Assembly: GCA_021404565.1 (NCBI GenBank) | Contig: JAAWWF010000032.1 | Span: forward strand, 53,046-117,045 | Source of the DNA: Roseivirga sp. | GTDB taxonomy: Bacteria > Bacteroidota > Bacteroidia > Cytophagales > Cyclobacteriaceae | Direction: 5' to 3' | DNA: 64,000 bases | Shown: positions 45,948 to 54,089 of the stretch, piece after piece | How the letters are laid out: every line of letters starts with the position of its first letter | Position numbering within the stretch: position 1 is the stretch's first letter | The notes under the pieces: generated by a model | Databases searched by the model: none | What the model was told of the DNA's origin: nothing | What the model saw: the letters and a program-made list of their open reading frames with translations, nothing else | Position numbers and translations under genes: made by a program

Positions 45948-46433
45948 ATGAAAATCCTGATCATCCAAACAGGAGGCACTATCGATAAAGACTATCCGAA
46001 AAAGAATAAAGGATATGCCTTTGAAATAGACGAGCCGGCTGCTGCAAGAGTTCTTGAGAATGTAGAACCCGGCTTTCAGTACGAGATCAATGGCTTGTTA
46101 AAAAAAGATAGCCTGGATATTACTGATAAAGATCGGGCCATTATCAAAGCGCTCTGCGAGCAAGCCGATAGTGCCAAAATTATCATTACGCATGGCTCTG
46201 ATACGCTGGTGGATACAGCCCGCTTTATAGGCAACATTCCCGGCAAAACCATAGTGCTTACCGGGGCTTACAGACCCGAAAGATTTACCAATTCTGATGC
46301 GGGTTTCAATATTGGGGTAGCCATCGGAGCAATCAATATTTTGGAGGAAGGCACGTTTGTTGCAATGAATGGTAAGGTCATGGATCCTGCCACCTGTCGG
46401 AAAAATCCTGAAACGGGTCGGTATGAATCTTAG
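45948..46433 (+). CDS. Short asparaginase-like domain protein
   Basis: About 161 residues from ATG 45948 (the frame opens at 45918). The asparaginase N-terminal motifs are present: IIQTGGTIDKD (first catalytic Thr in TGGTI) and IIITHGSDTLVDTA (second TxD). VLTGAYRPERFTNSDAGFN is the third conserved block. The C-terminal domain of full asparaginases is absent, as in a known family of short asparaginase-domain proteins. A 3' fragment of this gene recurs at 48486-48617. The substrate is uncertain. Confidence 0.8.
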   Translation: MKILIIQTGGTIDKDYPKKNKGYAFEIDEPAAARVLENVEPGFQYEINGLLKKDSLDITDKDRAIIKALCEQADSAKIIITHGSDTLVDTARFIGNIPGKTIVLTGAYRPERFTNSDAGFNIGVAIGAINILEEGTFVAMNGKVMDPATCRKNPETGRYES

Positions 46434-46443
46434 CTTTTGATCT

Positions 46444-47130
46444 TTATTCAGGGTTCTCAAGTGGGGCTTCGGAGCTACCATAAATCATCAGAGTCTGATT
46501 CTCTCTGACAATGCGAAATACCGAATCGGGCAATACTTCTTTAAGTTCCTGCAGTACCTGATCGTAGTTTTGAGGATTTGTAGCCAACTTCTGGATTTTG
46601 GCTTGTAAGTCAGATGAGATCAAGCCTGTAGGATCATCCATTACGATCACAGGCTCAGGGCTCTCTTTTTTCAAAACTATGAAGTAAAGGAAGAGACCAA
46701 TGAAGGGTGCGATCAGTGCCAATCTGTATGCCCATGCAGGCAAGAGAGGCGCGACTATACCAGGTGCCGGCTTTTGAGTATAAACCGGCAACAGCAGACG
46801 GTAGCCTGCCTTGACAATAGTTTCTATGATTTCACCAGTACCCGCAGTATGGCCGAGTGCTCTTCTCAACTTTGATATCGACTGATTCAGGGCCAGGTCT
46901 CCGGTATAATAGTCAGACCAAATGGTTTCGATGAGTTCCTGTCGGGATACTACTTCACCCTTGGCTGAGGCCAACACAGTCAATACAGAGACCAGCCGGG
47001 GTTGTAGCTTTCGCTCCATACCAGTTCCGAGCTTAACCATATTTCTCGATCCGGAAACCTCAATATGCTTTCCAATCCAAAAGGTGGAGTTGCGCAGGGT
47101 TTGGTAAGTCGATTTATCTATTCTATACAT
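46444..47130 (-). CDS. ToxR/CadC-like membrane-anchored winged-helix regulator
   Basis: About 228 residues from ATG 47130 (the frame reaches 47157). An OmpR-type winged helix (~15-100: QPRLVSVLTVLASAKGEVVSRQELIETIW and NQSISKLRRALG ... IIETIVKAGYRL) is followed by one transmembrane helix (AYRLALIAPFIGLFLYFIVL). A short extracytoplasmic domain comes after it. It is divergent from the aspartyl protease gene 73 bp away and convergent with the asparaginase-like gene. One-component regulators of this type sense envelope signals and act on nearby promoters. Confidence 0.85.
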   Translation of the reverse strand: MYRIDKSTYQTLRNSTFWIGKHIEVSGSRNMVKLGTGMERKLQPRLVSVLTVLASAKGEVVSRQELIETIWSDYYTGDLALNQSISKLRRALGHTAGTGEIIETIVKAGYRLLLPVYTQKPAPGIVAPLLPAWAYRLALIAPFIGLFLYFIVLKKESPEPVIVMDDPTGLISSDLQAKIQKLATNPQNYDQVLQELKEVLPDSVFRIVRENQTLMIYGSSEAPLENPE

Positions 47131-47203
47131 AAAAACAACAATCCGGAAACATGCCAATTAGGAAACTCAGCTCTTCTTAAGTCTGAAACCTAACCAAACA
47201 GAC

Positions 47204-48445
47204 ATGAAACTAAAAATAACAATCTTATTGCTAATCGCCTCACCAATGCTGTGGTCACAAAGTGTTGATCGATTATTGAATAAAGCAAATCAAACCTTTC
47301 AAAACGGTGAATTCGAGAAGGCCACACAACAATATGAGAAAATACCCTGGCAAACAGAAAATGCAGAAACCACCTTACAATTGGCGAGACTGGCATTGCT
47401 GGGTAATCAGTTTGACAAAGCAGAATCACTTTTGAATGGTCACCTAAATAATGAGCCGGGAGATTCGCTGGCCTCAAAACTGCTGGCTGAAACCCTTTAT
47501 CGGCAAGACAGCTATGAAAGGTTGCCAAAGCTCCTGACGAATGCCAAAACGTTGTACAGAATGAGGCAAATCACCCATTTTACAGACAATGGTTTGCAGC
47601 CTTACACCATGAAGAAGGTATACAAGAAGGTGGTCATTAAAATGGAGACGATAGATTTCCTCCCTTCAGTGAAAATGAAAGTAAACGGGAAAGAAGGTCT
47701 TTTTATTATCGATACGGGAGGAGGTGAAACGATCATTGATAGTGAGTTTGCGAAGCTGGCAGGTGCTATAGCTTTTGACCAAAAGGAAGCTGTTTACGCA
47801 GGAGGGGCCAAGGCTAAAACTACCCTGGGATACGTAGAACGGTTGAAACTGGGAAAATTGGAAATAGAACATCTACCCGTACATATACAGCCTACCCAAC
47901 AATATGCCCAGGCTGTCGGTGGAAAAGAGGTATCGGGTATTATCGGTACCAACTTGCTATATCATTTTCATGCTACACTTGACTATCAGGCTGGAGAACT
48001 TGTTTTGTACAACAAAACCTCCCACTTCAAGCCCAAAGGCATCGTCATCCCCATGTGGCTGGCGGCTGATCATCTGATATTGGCACAAGGCAAGCTCATG
48101 CAGGGAGAAGATCAACTCTTTCTGGTGGATACCGGTATGGCGGGTGCTGGTTTTACAGCACCCAAGTCGACCCTGGACGCTGCCGGAGTTCAACTTCCCG
48201 ACTCGGGTTCTTTTGAAGGCCAGGGGGCAGGTGGTGCCGTTTCCGTTACACCTTTTATGATTGATAAAGTCTCTCTGGGTGCATTGTCTAACAAAAACCA
48301 GATCGTTGGACTTTTCGGACCTTTCCCACCTGGCCTGGAGCATTCCATGGGCTTTAGAATCGGTGGCCTGATTTCTCATGCCTTTTTTAGACCCTATGCT
48401 GTCACCTTTGACTTTGTGAAAATGCGGATTTATGTAAGGGATTGA
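47204..48445 (+). CDS. Secreted TPR + double retropepsin-like aspartyl protease
   Basis: This 413-residue protein has a signal peptide (MKLKITILLLIASPMLWSQS) and TPR-like helices at ~20-110 (LLNKANQTFQNGEFEKATQQYEKIP; LLGNQFDKAESLLNGHL). Two aspartyl-protease lobes follow with catalytic DTG motifs: FIIDTGGGETIIDS at ~165 and FLVDTGMAGAGFTA at ~310. The second ends in FDFVKMRIYVRD. Fused lobes act as one active site as in pepsin. The TPR may hold substrates. It is divergent from the ToxR-like regulator, which is a good candidate regulator. Confidence 0.83.
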   Translation: MKLKITILLLIASPMLWSQSVDRLLNKANQTFQNGEFEKATQQYEKIPWQTENAETTLQLARLALLGNQFDKAESLLNGHLNNEPGDSLASKLLAETLYRQDSYERLPKLLTNAKTLYRMRQITHFTDNGLQPYTMKKVYKKVVIKMETIDFLPSVKMKVNGKEGLFIIDTGGGETIIDSEFAKLAGAIAFDQKEAVYAGGAKAKTTLGYVERLKLGKLEIEHLPVHIQPTQQYAQAVGGKEVSGIIGTNLLYHFHATLDYQAGELVLYNKTSHFKPKGIVIPMWLAADHLILAQGKLMQGEDQLFLVDTGMAGAGFTAPKSTLDAAGVQLPDSGSFEGQGAGGAVSVTPFMIDKVSLGALSNKNQIVGLFGPFPPGLEHSMGFRIGGLISHAFFRPYAVTFDFVKMRIYVRD

Positions 48446-48485
48446 GAATTCCCCAGGCATAACTAAGCATAGTAAAAATGGATAA

Positions 48486-48617
48486 TCTGATGCTGGTTTT
48501 AATCCGGGAATGACTTTAGGATCAATCAATATTTTAGAGGGAGGCACGTTTGTTGCAATGAATGAGAAGGTACTGGATCAGGCCGTCTGTTGGAAAAATC
48601 ATGAGACAGGTCTGTAA
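48486..48617 (+). pseudogene. Displaced 3' fragment of the asparaginase-like gene
   Basis: 48487-48616 aligns without gaps with 46294-46423 of the asparaginase-like gene; 102 of 130 positions are identical by hand count, including GCACGTTTGTTGCAATGAAT. It encodes DAGFN ... SINILEGGTFVAMNEK ... KNHETGL and then TAA, the last ~43 residues. A TAA precedes the fragment directly, so no start is present. The match ends abruptly at the left. The gap 48446-48760 otherwise holds nothing recognisable. Confidence 0.8.
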
Positions 48618-48760
48618 GAGATTACCTGATTAAGTATATTTCGTGATTGATATCCTTAGGTCAGCAATGACTTATGGTAATGATTGCACTTTTTGGTTTG
48701 AGAGAAACGAACCCCAGTCCTGGTTTTTTGATCGTGACAAGGGTTGAATAAATTATAAGT

Positions 48761-50401
48761 ATGAGAAAGTTAATGTGTTTGGCACTGTGTGTCGGGTTGG
48801 TATTTAGTGGAGTGGCACAAACATCAGTGGTAACAGTGCCGGCAAACGAACCACCTAAAAATTGGTTTAACCTTGACCCTGTAGCCGATCAGGTAAATGG
48901 TGTCAGTACTGAAAAAGCCTATGAGCTGCTAAGTGGCAGAACAACACAAACCGTGGTAGTGGCCGTGATTGATTCAGGTATAGACATTGAGCACGAGGAC
49001 CTGAAAGGTGTGGTTTGGATCAATAAAGATGAGATTCCCGGAAACGGCATAGATGATGATAACAATGGTTATGTAGACGATATCTATGGCTGGAATTTTC
49101 TGGGAGGCAAAGATGGCAGAAACATAGACTTTGAGACACTTGAAATCACCCGTCTGTACCGCGAACTAAAGAAGAAGTTTGACGGGGTATCGGCAGAAAA
49201 TGTAGCGGATGAAGATAAAGATCAGTTCGCCATGTGGACTGACATCAAAGAGGAATTCGAAGCGGAAGCAGGTGAAGCCCTGAATCAGTTCAGCATTTAT
49301 GACGGCATTACACGCGCGGTCACCCGATACAATAAGCTTTTCGAGGCCTACCTGGACACAGATGAAGTGACCTATCAGAAGATAAGTCAAATCAACTCCA
49401 AAGACGCAATCATTGATGTAAGTAAACGTCATATGATGGTGATTTTTGAGGCGACAGATGAATCAATGCCGCTGTCAGCCCTGGTTGAGGCGCTCGAAGT
49501 AGATATGGAGCAGCTGGCAGAACCGGCCAAATACTCATTCAATGTAGACTTTAATCCACGCGACATTGTTGGGGATGATCCTGACAAACTGGATGAGGTG
49601 GGCTATGGTAACAATGATGTGATTGGTTTGGAAACAGACAACTTTCACGGGACTCATGTAGCTGGAATTATTGCTGCGAGCCGGGGCAACGGACTTGGTA
49701 TGGATGGAGTAGCCAACAACGTGCAGATCATGGCTCTCAGGGCTGTGCCCAGTGGTGATGAGCGTGATAAAGATGTAGCGAATGCTATCCGCTATGCAGT
49801 GGACAATGGGGCACAGATCATCAATATGAGTTTTGGTAAGAGCTTTTCGCCAAACAGACAGTACGTGTCAGAAGCAATAGCCTATGCAGCAGAAAAGGGT
49901 GTTTTATTGGTGCATGCAGCTGGTAATTCTGCTGAAAACATCGATGAAGAGGCCAACTTTCCGAATGACAAGTTTGGAGAAGAAAACAACTGGGATCACT
50001 GGATTGAGGTGGGAGCTTCTTCCTGGGGAGCTGAAGATGAATATATTGGCAATTTCAGCAATTTCGGACGTAAGTCCGTAGACCTTTTTGCACCTGGCGT
50101 AGCCATTTACTCTACTGCTCCTGAAAACAATTATCAGGAGGCCCAGGGTACGAGCATGGCCTCTCCTGTAGTAGCCGGAGTAGCAGCAATGCTGCTGTCG
50201 TATTTTCCGGAATTAACTCCCGATCAGGTCAAAGATGTGATGATGCGCTCGGTGCGAAGGATCAAGCGCCTTAAGGTAGTAGAGCCGGGTTCTCAGGGCA
50301 AAGTGGTAAACTTCTCCAAACTATCTGTTTCAGGAGGTATCGTAAATGCCTATGAAGCTGCTAAGCTTGCTATGTCCCTGGAGCTGGATAGCCAGAAGTA
50401 G
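48761..50401 (+). CDS. Secreted subtilisin-like serine protease (S8)
   Basis: This 546-residue protein has a signal peptide (MRKLMCLALCVGLVFSGVAQ). The triad is complete: Asp71 in VVAVIDSGIDIEHEDL, His296 in NFHGTHVAGIIAA and Ser465 in QGTSMASPVVAG. The oxyanion Asn appears in LVHAAGNSAENID. A ~225-residue span between Asp and His (about 90-290) is much longer than in typical subtilases and contains a helical insert (LYRELKKKFDGVSAENVADEDKD...). No propeptide, Por or C-terminal T9SS sorting domain was seen, as the protein ends soon after the catalytic domain. Confidence 0.94.
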   Translation: MRKLMCLALCVGLVFSGVAQTSVVTVPANEPPKNWFNLDPVADQVNGVSTEKAYELLSGRTTQTVVVAVIDSGIDIEHEDLKGVVWINKDEIPGNGIDDDNNGYVDDIYGWNFLGGKDGRNIDFETLEITRLYRELKKKFDGVSAENVADEDKDQFAMWTDIKEEFEAEAGEALNQFSIYDGITRAVTRYNKLFEAYLDTDEVTYQKISQINSKDAIIDVSKRHMMVIFEATDESMPLSALVEALEVDMEQLAEPAKYSFNVDFNPRDIVGDDPDKLDEVGYGNNDVIGLETDNFHGTHVAGIIAASRGNGLGMDGVANNVQIMALRAVPSGDERDKDVANAIRYAVDNGAQIINMSFGKSFSPNRQYVSEAIAYAAEKGVLLVHAAGNSAENIDEEANFPNDKFGEENNWDHWIEVGASSWGAEDEYIGNFSNFGRKSVDLFAPGVAIYSTAPENNYQEAQGTSMASPVVAGVAAMLLSYFPELTPDQVKDVMMRSVRRIKRLKVVEPGSQGKVVNFSKLSVSGGIVNAYEAAKLAMSLELDSQK

Positions 50402-50474
50402 CCTTGAAATAGAGGAGATATCTGCCTGACAAATAGGCCGATTTCATGGTGGCCTGTTCAATTTTATTTTAAAA

Positions 50475-50511
50475 TTTGACTCGAAGCCCTGAATCAATCG
50501 TCCTATTTTTG
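50475..50511 (+). promoter_or_regulatory. Candidate promoter of the AraC-type regulator gene
   Basis: TTTG (50475-50478) and a perfect TAnnTTTG box (TATTTTTG, 50504-50511) are separated by 25 nt, a little longer than usual. The ATG is at 50533. Confidence 0.35.
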
Positions 50512-50532
50512 AATAACAGGTGAAGGACTAAT

Positions 50533-51651
50533 ATGGAGGCATCGGACATTATAGATATTATCGGCATATCCCAGGGGATTATTCTGGGGCTGCTGATCTT
50601 CCTGAACAGGCCTGACAATTCCAAAACTTATACCTACCTGAGTCTTTACCTGGTATCCATTGGTTTAACCTCTTCTCTCTCGGTTTTAGAAGACTGGGAT
50701 GTGTTTGTTGACTATCCCTCGCTCTACTTTGCACCTGTCAATTTCTTTTTCCTTTTCCCGGTACTATTGTACCTCTATACCCGTGAGATATCCGGTTTTC
50801 CAAGAGAAAGAGTTACCTGGAAGCTATTCTTACCTGGAATACTCGAATTTTTAATCTGGTCAGTACTCCTTGTTTTCGCCCTGACCGGCAATGCACCCGA
50901 TCTGGAGTCAGATGCTTACGGATGGTTTGAGGGACTGTACTATTTGGCTGCCTTGATTTTTATGATCACCTATCTGGTTAAAATTATACGATTTATTACC
51001 AGGGTGAAAAAGAAGGCTGAAGATAACTTTTCTTCAATGACCCATAAAACCCTGTCATGGCTCAGAATTGGTTGCTTTCTTCTATTGATGACTTTTCTCT
51101 TTCCCATTGTAGATGAAATTGAGCCGGGGCTGGAGGAAAGTACTTACTATGCCGAGACCATCATCAATTCAGTCATGTTGTTTTGGTTGGCCATTCATGG
51201 TTACAAACAAACGGTGGTGCTCGGTATGCAAACACCCGGAGAGCAAGAGCAGGTGGAAGGAAAGGAAAAACCTGATCAGGGTACCAGGGTAATTCCATTG
51301 GAAGGAGATAAGAAACGATACCAGGCAATTGAAAAGCTGATCGAAAAAAAAGAACTCTACAAAAGGCAGGAATTAACGCTCTCCCAACTAGCAGAAGAGG
51401 CGGACATCCATCAAAAACAACTGTCATTTTTAATCAACCAGTTTTCAGGTAAGAACTTTTTCAACTTCATCAATGAATACCGGGTAAGAGAAGCTCAACA
51501 ACTTTTGATAAACAAAGACTTTGAGCACCTCAGCTTCCTGGGTATTGCTTTTGAGGCTGGTTTTAATAGCAAAGCCACCTTTAATGCGACATTCAAAAAA
51601 GTGACCGGCCAGACGCCTCGTCAATTCAAAACCTCCAAACAGTCCGCATAA
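50533..51651 (+). CDS. Membrane-embedded AraC-family regulator
   Basis: This 372-residue protein has about seven hydrophobic segments in the first ~225 residues (IIDIIGISQGIILGLLIFL, FAPVNFFFLFPVLLYLYT, FLIWSVLLVFALTG and others), making a 7TM-like sensor. A linker and a C-terminal AraC DNA-binding domain follow (LTLSQLAEEADIHQKQLSFLINQF ... HLSFLGIAFEAGFNSKATFNATFKKVTGQTPRQFKT). Its stop is 146 bp before the secreted-protein operon, which carries a 50-bp-spaced direct repeat suited to such a regulator. Control of that operon is likely but inferred. Confidence 0.9.
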   Translation: MEASDIIDIIGISQGIILGLLIFLNRPDNSKTYTYLSLYLVSIGLTSSLSVLEDWDVFVDYPSLYFAPVNFFFLFPVLLYLYTREISGFPRERVTWKLFLPGILEFLIWSVLLVFALTGNAPDLESDAYGWFEGLYYLAALIFMITYLVKIIRFITRVKKKAEDNFSSMTHKTLSWLRIGCFLLLMTFLFPIVDEIEPGLEESTYYAETIINSVMLFWLAIHGYKQTVVLGMQTPGEQEQVEGKEKPDQGTRVIPLEGDKKRYQAIEKLIEKKELYKRQELTLSQLAEEADIHQKQLSFLINQFSGKNFFNFINEYRVREAQQLLINKDFEHLSFLGIAFEAGFNSKATFNATFKKVTGQTPRQFKTSKQSA

Positions 51652-51664
51652 CGGAATTAGTCGC

Positions 51665-51734
51665 CTTAAAAGGTCTGATTTTCTTCCCAAGATAAAATCG
51701 CCCTTGATGGTGACTTAAAGAGGTCTGACTTCTT
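51665..51734 (+). promoter_or_regulatory. AGGTCTGA direct repeat, 50 bp apart, before the secreted protease operon
   Basis: CTTAAA-AGGTCTGA-TTTTCTT (51665-51685) and CTTAAAG-AGGTCTGA-CTTCTT (51714-51734) share an identical 8-bp core at 51671 and 51721, exactly 50 bp apart, with matching flanks. It is the only such pair noticed in the window. It lies between the AraC regulator and the operon, as expected of an AraC-type operator; binding is not shown. Confidence 0.5.
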
Positions 51735-51765
51735 GATCTCAGACATTAGAACCTCTTCTGCTGCT

Positions 51766-51773
51766 TAGGTTTG
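51766..51773 (+). promoter_or_regulatory. Candidate -7 box of the secreted protease operon
   Basis: TAGGTTTG is a perfect TAnnTTTG box 25 nt before the ATG at 51798. No good TTTG lies about 20 nt upstream, so activation by a bound regulator may be needed. Confidence 0.4.
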
Positions 51774-51797
51774 AGACATCAAAAAACGAGTAGCAAA

Positions 51798-52637
51798 ATG
51801 AAAAGGTCAATATTGCTGCTATGGGTTGCACTGCTTTTTTCGCAGGGACTCATGGCACAAGAGAACGAAAGGCAGAATCTTAAAACAGGGTTTTGGAAGT
51901 TTAAACTCGGTCCGGGGATTGAGCGTCTTCAGGATTTAAAGAGTTCACCTCTGAAGTTAAGTGGAACAGCGGTGCCGTTTGGTATTTACAGGGGTAGGGT
52001 ATCCGATAATAGTATCTCAAGTGGGGGGATTGAAATTCATTCATCAAAACTACAATCATCGAATGATCAGGTCATTCAGTTATCGAGCTCTGTGATCAAC
52101 TTGCATTTCGATTACATGAAAAAGCTGCCTGCCGCCACAGAACTATTTGATACCTGGTATCTGGGTGGGAGAGTGGACTTGAGAAGGCAAAACCTGGAAA
52201 ATGAGCTTCTGGGCAATAATATGGTAAAGAGCCTTTTGAGCAGCTCCTTATCCATTATCAGCAGGGTTGAGCGTTCAGTTCAGATTTTGGGTAAGAGTAG
52301 CCGGTTGAGCTATACGCTTTCGGTTGCGCCTTTGAGTTTTGTAAAGGAAGATAACTCCTTTGCTTTTTCAGCCCCTCAGGGAGCATTGGAAGAAGGAGAT
52401 TACAACACTCAGGATTTTGAACATGGACTCTTTGAATATGGGGAACTGACCAGTCTGAATAAGTTCACCCGGATCCGATCAAGGTTGGCAATACACTTTC
52501 CTGCAAAGCGAAGGTCGTCATGGATACTGGCCTATGAGTGGAAGCTACAGAAATATACACCGATTGAAGGTTTTGGACAAGCGATGGCTTCACATGACCT
52601 GAGTATGTCATTCTACCTACCTAAAAAGAAGAAATAA
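51798..52637 (+). CDS. Secreted protein of unknown function, probable beta-barrel
   Basis: About 279 residues from ATG 51798, chosen for the signal peptide MKRSILLLWVALLFSQGLMAQ (the frame opens at 51771). The rest is rich in alternating strand segments (AKRRSSWILAYEWKLQKY ... DLSMSFYLPKKKK) and ends in a Lys tail. It looks like an envelope protein, perhaps an outer-membrane barrel. The family is not recognised. It is the first gene of the operon with the S41 lipoprotein, whose ATG follows its stop by 1 nt. Confidence 0.65.
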   Translation: MKRSILLLWVALLFSQGLMAQENERQNLKTGFWKFKLGPGIERLQDLKSSPLKLSGTAVPFGIYRGRVSDNSISSGGIEIHSSKLQSSNDQVIQLSSSVINLHFDYMKKLPAATELFDTWYLGGRVDLRRQNLENELLGNNMVKSLLSSSLSIISRVERSVQILGKSSRLSYTLSVAPLSFVKEDNSFAFSAPQGALEEGDYNTQDFEHGLFEYGELTSLNKFTRIRSRLAIHFPAKRRSSWILAYEWKLQKYTPIEGFGQAMASHDLSMSFYLPKKKK

Positions 52638-52638
52638 G

Positions 52639-53643
52639 ATGAAAAACAGACCGATAATTGCCCTGGCAAGCCTCCTGTTACTCTGGAGCACGGCCTGCGA
52701 AGAATTGGCCTTTGAGCCCCAACCCGAATCGACCAATGTGCAGGTGTATGAAGAGTTTTGGAGGGTATTCAGTGAGAAGTATGCGATGTTTGAAGCCAAA
52801 GGAGTAGACTGGCAAAATGTATATGCCAACACCCGGTTACAGGTGGACAATACTATTTCAGAAGATTCACTTTTCTCTGTGCTAAGTTCAATGACCTTAT
52901 CGTTGAGTGATGCCCATACCACCTTAATTAACCCTGAAAGCGGGGATCAGGCTTTCTTTGACCTCGAGGTGGGATTTCCCGAAAACCTGGATGAGGAACT
53001 TATAAGTAACACATATTTACAAGGCAATGAGAAAAGGCTGGGTGGTTTTATCTATTCCATGCTTCCCGGCAACATCGGCTACATCATTTTCAGAGATTTT
53101 GAAAGCGTGATAACAGATGAAGAAGTGGACCTCATCCTGACAGAATTTGAAGATACCAAGGGAATTATTCTGGATGTGAGGGGAAATACCGGAGGAGATC
53201 CTTTCGGGGCCGGAAAACTTGCATCACATTTTACGAATCACGAAGTATATGCAGGTTTTGAAAGGTTCAAAACCGGGCCTGGCTCAACTGATTTTTCGGA
53301 TAGTCGCTTTACACTCGAGCCCACGGAGGGGATAACCTATACAAAGCCAGTGATGGTGCTCACCAACAGGCTTTGCTATAGTGCCACGACCACTCTTTTG
53401 TACCTGATGGACCCAATGCCCAATGTGACGTTCGTTGGGGGGCGTACCGGAGGGGGAAGCGGCTCTGTAGCCGATGGACAACTTATCAATGGCTGGTACT
53501 ATTCCCTGTCGGTCAGCGAGTTTATAGATGCCCGCGACAGACACCTCGATGATGGTGTAGATCCTGACATTTTGGTAGAACTGGATCCTTCAATACCCAA
53601 TCGTGATGAGATCATCGAAAGAGCCATTCAGGAATTGAATTAG
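52639..53643 (+). CDS. S41-family peptidase lipoprotein
   Basis: This 334-residue lipoprotein has signal LIALASLLLLWSTAC-like (MKNRPIIALASLLLLWSTAC), with lipobox Cys at 20. A helical N-terminal part (YEEFWRVFSEKYAMFEAKGVDW) is followed by an S41 fold: GIILDVRGNTGGDPF, nucleophile in TNRLCYSATTTLLYLM (Ser of CYSAT) and FVGGRTGGGSGSV. It lacks a visible PDZ domain. It is the second gene of the operon and the second S41-type enzyme in the window (the other is at 17409-18935); the two are not close in sequence. Confidence 0.85.
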   Translation: MKNRPIIALASLLLLWSTACEELAFEPQPESTNVQVYEEFWRVFSEKYAMFEAKGVDWQNVYANTRLQVDNTISEDSLFSVLSSMTLSLSDAHTTLINPESGDQAFFDLEVGFPENLDEELISNTYLQGNEKRLGGFIYSMLPGNIGYIIFRDFESVITDEEVDLILTEFEDTKGIILDVRGNTGGDPFGAGKLASHFTNHEVYAGFERFKTGPGSTDFSDSRFTLEPTEGITYTKPVMVLTNRLCYSATTTLLYLMDPMPNVTFVGGRTGGGSGSVADGQLINGWYYSLSVSEFIDARDRHLDDGVDPDILVELDPSIPNRDEIIERAIQELN

Positions 53644-53669
53644 TAACGAAAACAAAAAGGAAAATAGCG

Positions 53670-54089
53670 ATGAAAAGAATTATAACAACAATAATGTTTG
53701 CCATAGCATTTATGACTTTGGGTAACCAGTCCATGGCTCAAAAAGGTACTTATACCCTTGAGAACTATAAAAAGGAGAGCATGCCTAAGTATGTGGTCCT
53801 GGTGGCTGAAAAAGGAGGTTTCATCTTCGGTTCCGGTGTGCAGGTAGAAAGGCGCAGATCAAAATCAAAGCAATCGCTGAAATGGCTTCAGGAATTCCTT
53901 TATGAAAATAAGGCGTCCAGAAACCTGACTGACCTTTTAAACACCATGGATGAATTGAGTTTTGAGTTTGTAGATTTCGTAGAGAGTTCGAGTGATGGAG
54001 TAGGTGTAGGAGCTGGTGATGATGTGGATGTAACCGGGACAACCAGCAAAAACAGAATACTCTTTGTGTTTAAGAAAAAGGAAGACTAA
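53670..54089 (+). CDS. Small secreted protein of unknown function
   Basis: This 139-residue protein has a signal peptide (MKRIITTIMFAIAFMTLGNQSMAQ). The mature part is about 115 residues, with a Lys/Arg-rich stretch (VQVERRRSKSKQSLKWLQEFLYEN) and a Gly/Val/Asp-rich loop (SSDGVGVGAGDDVDVTGTTSKN). It ends in a strand, RILFVFKKKED. No family was recognised. Its stop overlaps the start of the next gene by one base (TAATG), so the pair is translationally coupled and may act together. Confidence 0.6.
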   Translation: MKRIITTIMFAIAFMTLGNQSMAQKGTYTLENYKKESMPKYVVLVAEKGGFIFGSGVQVERRRSKSKQSLKWLQEFLYENKASRNLTDLLNTMDELSFEFVDFVESSSDGVGVGAGDDVDVTGTTSKNRILFVFKKKED

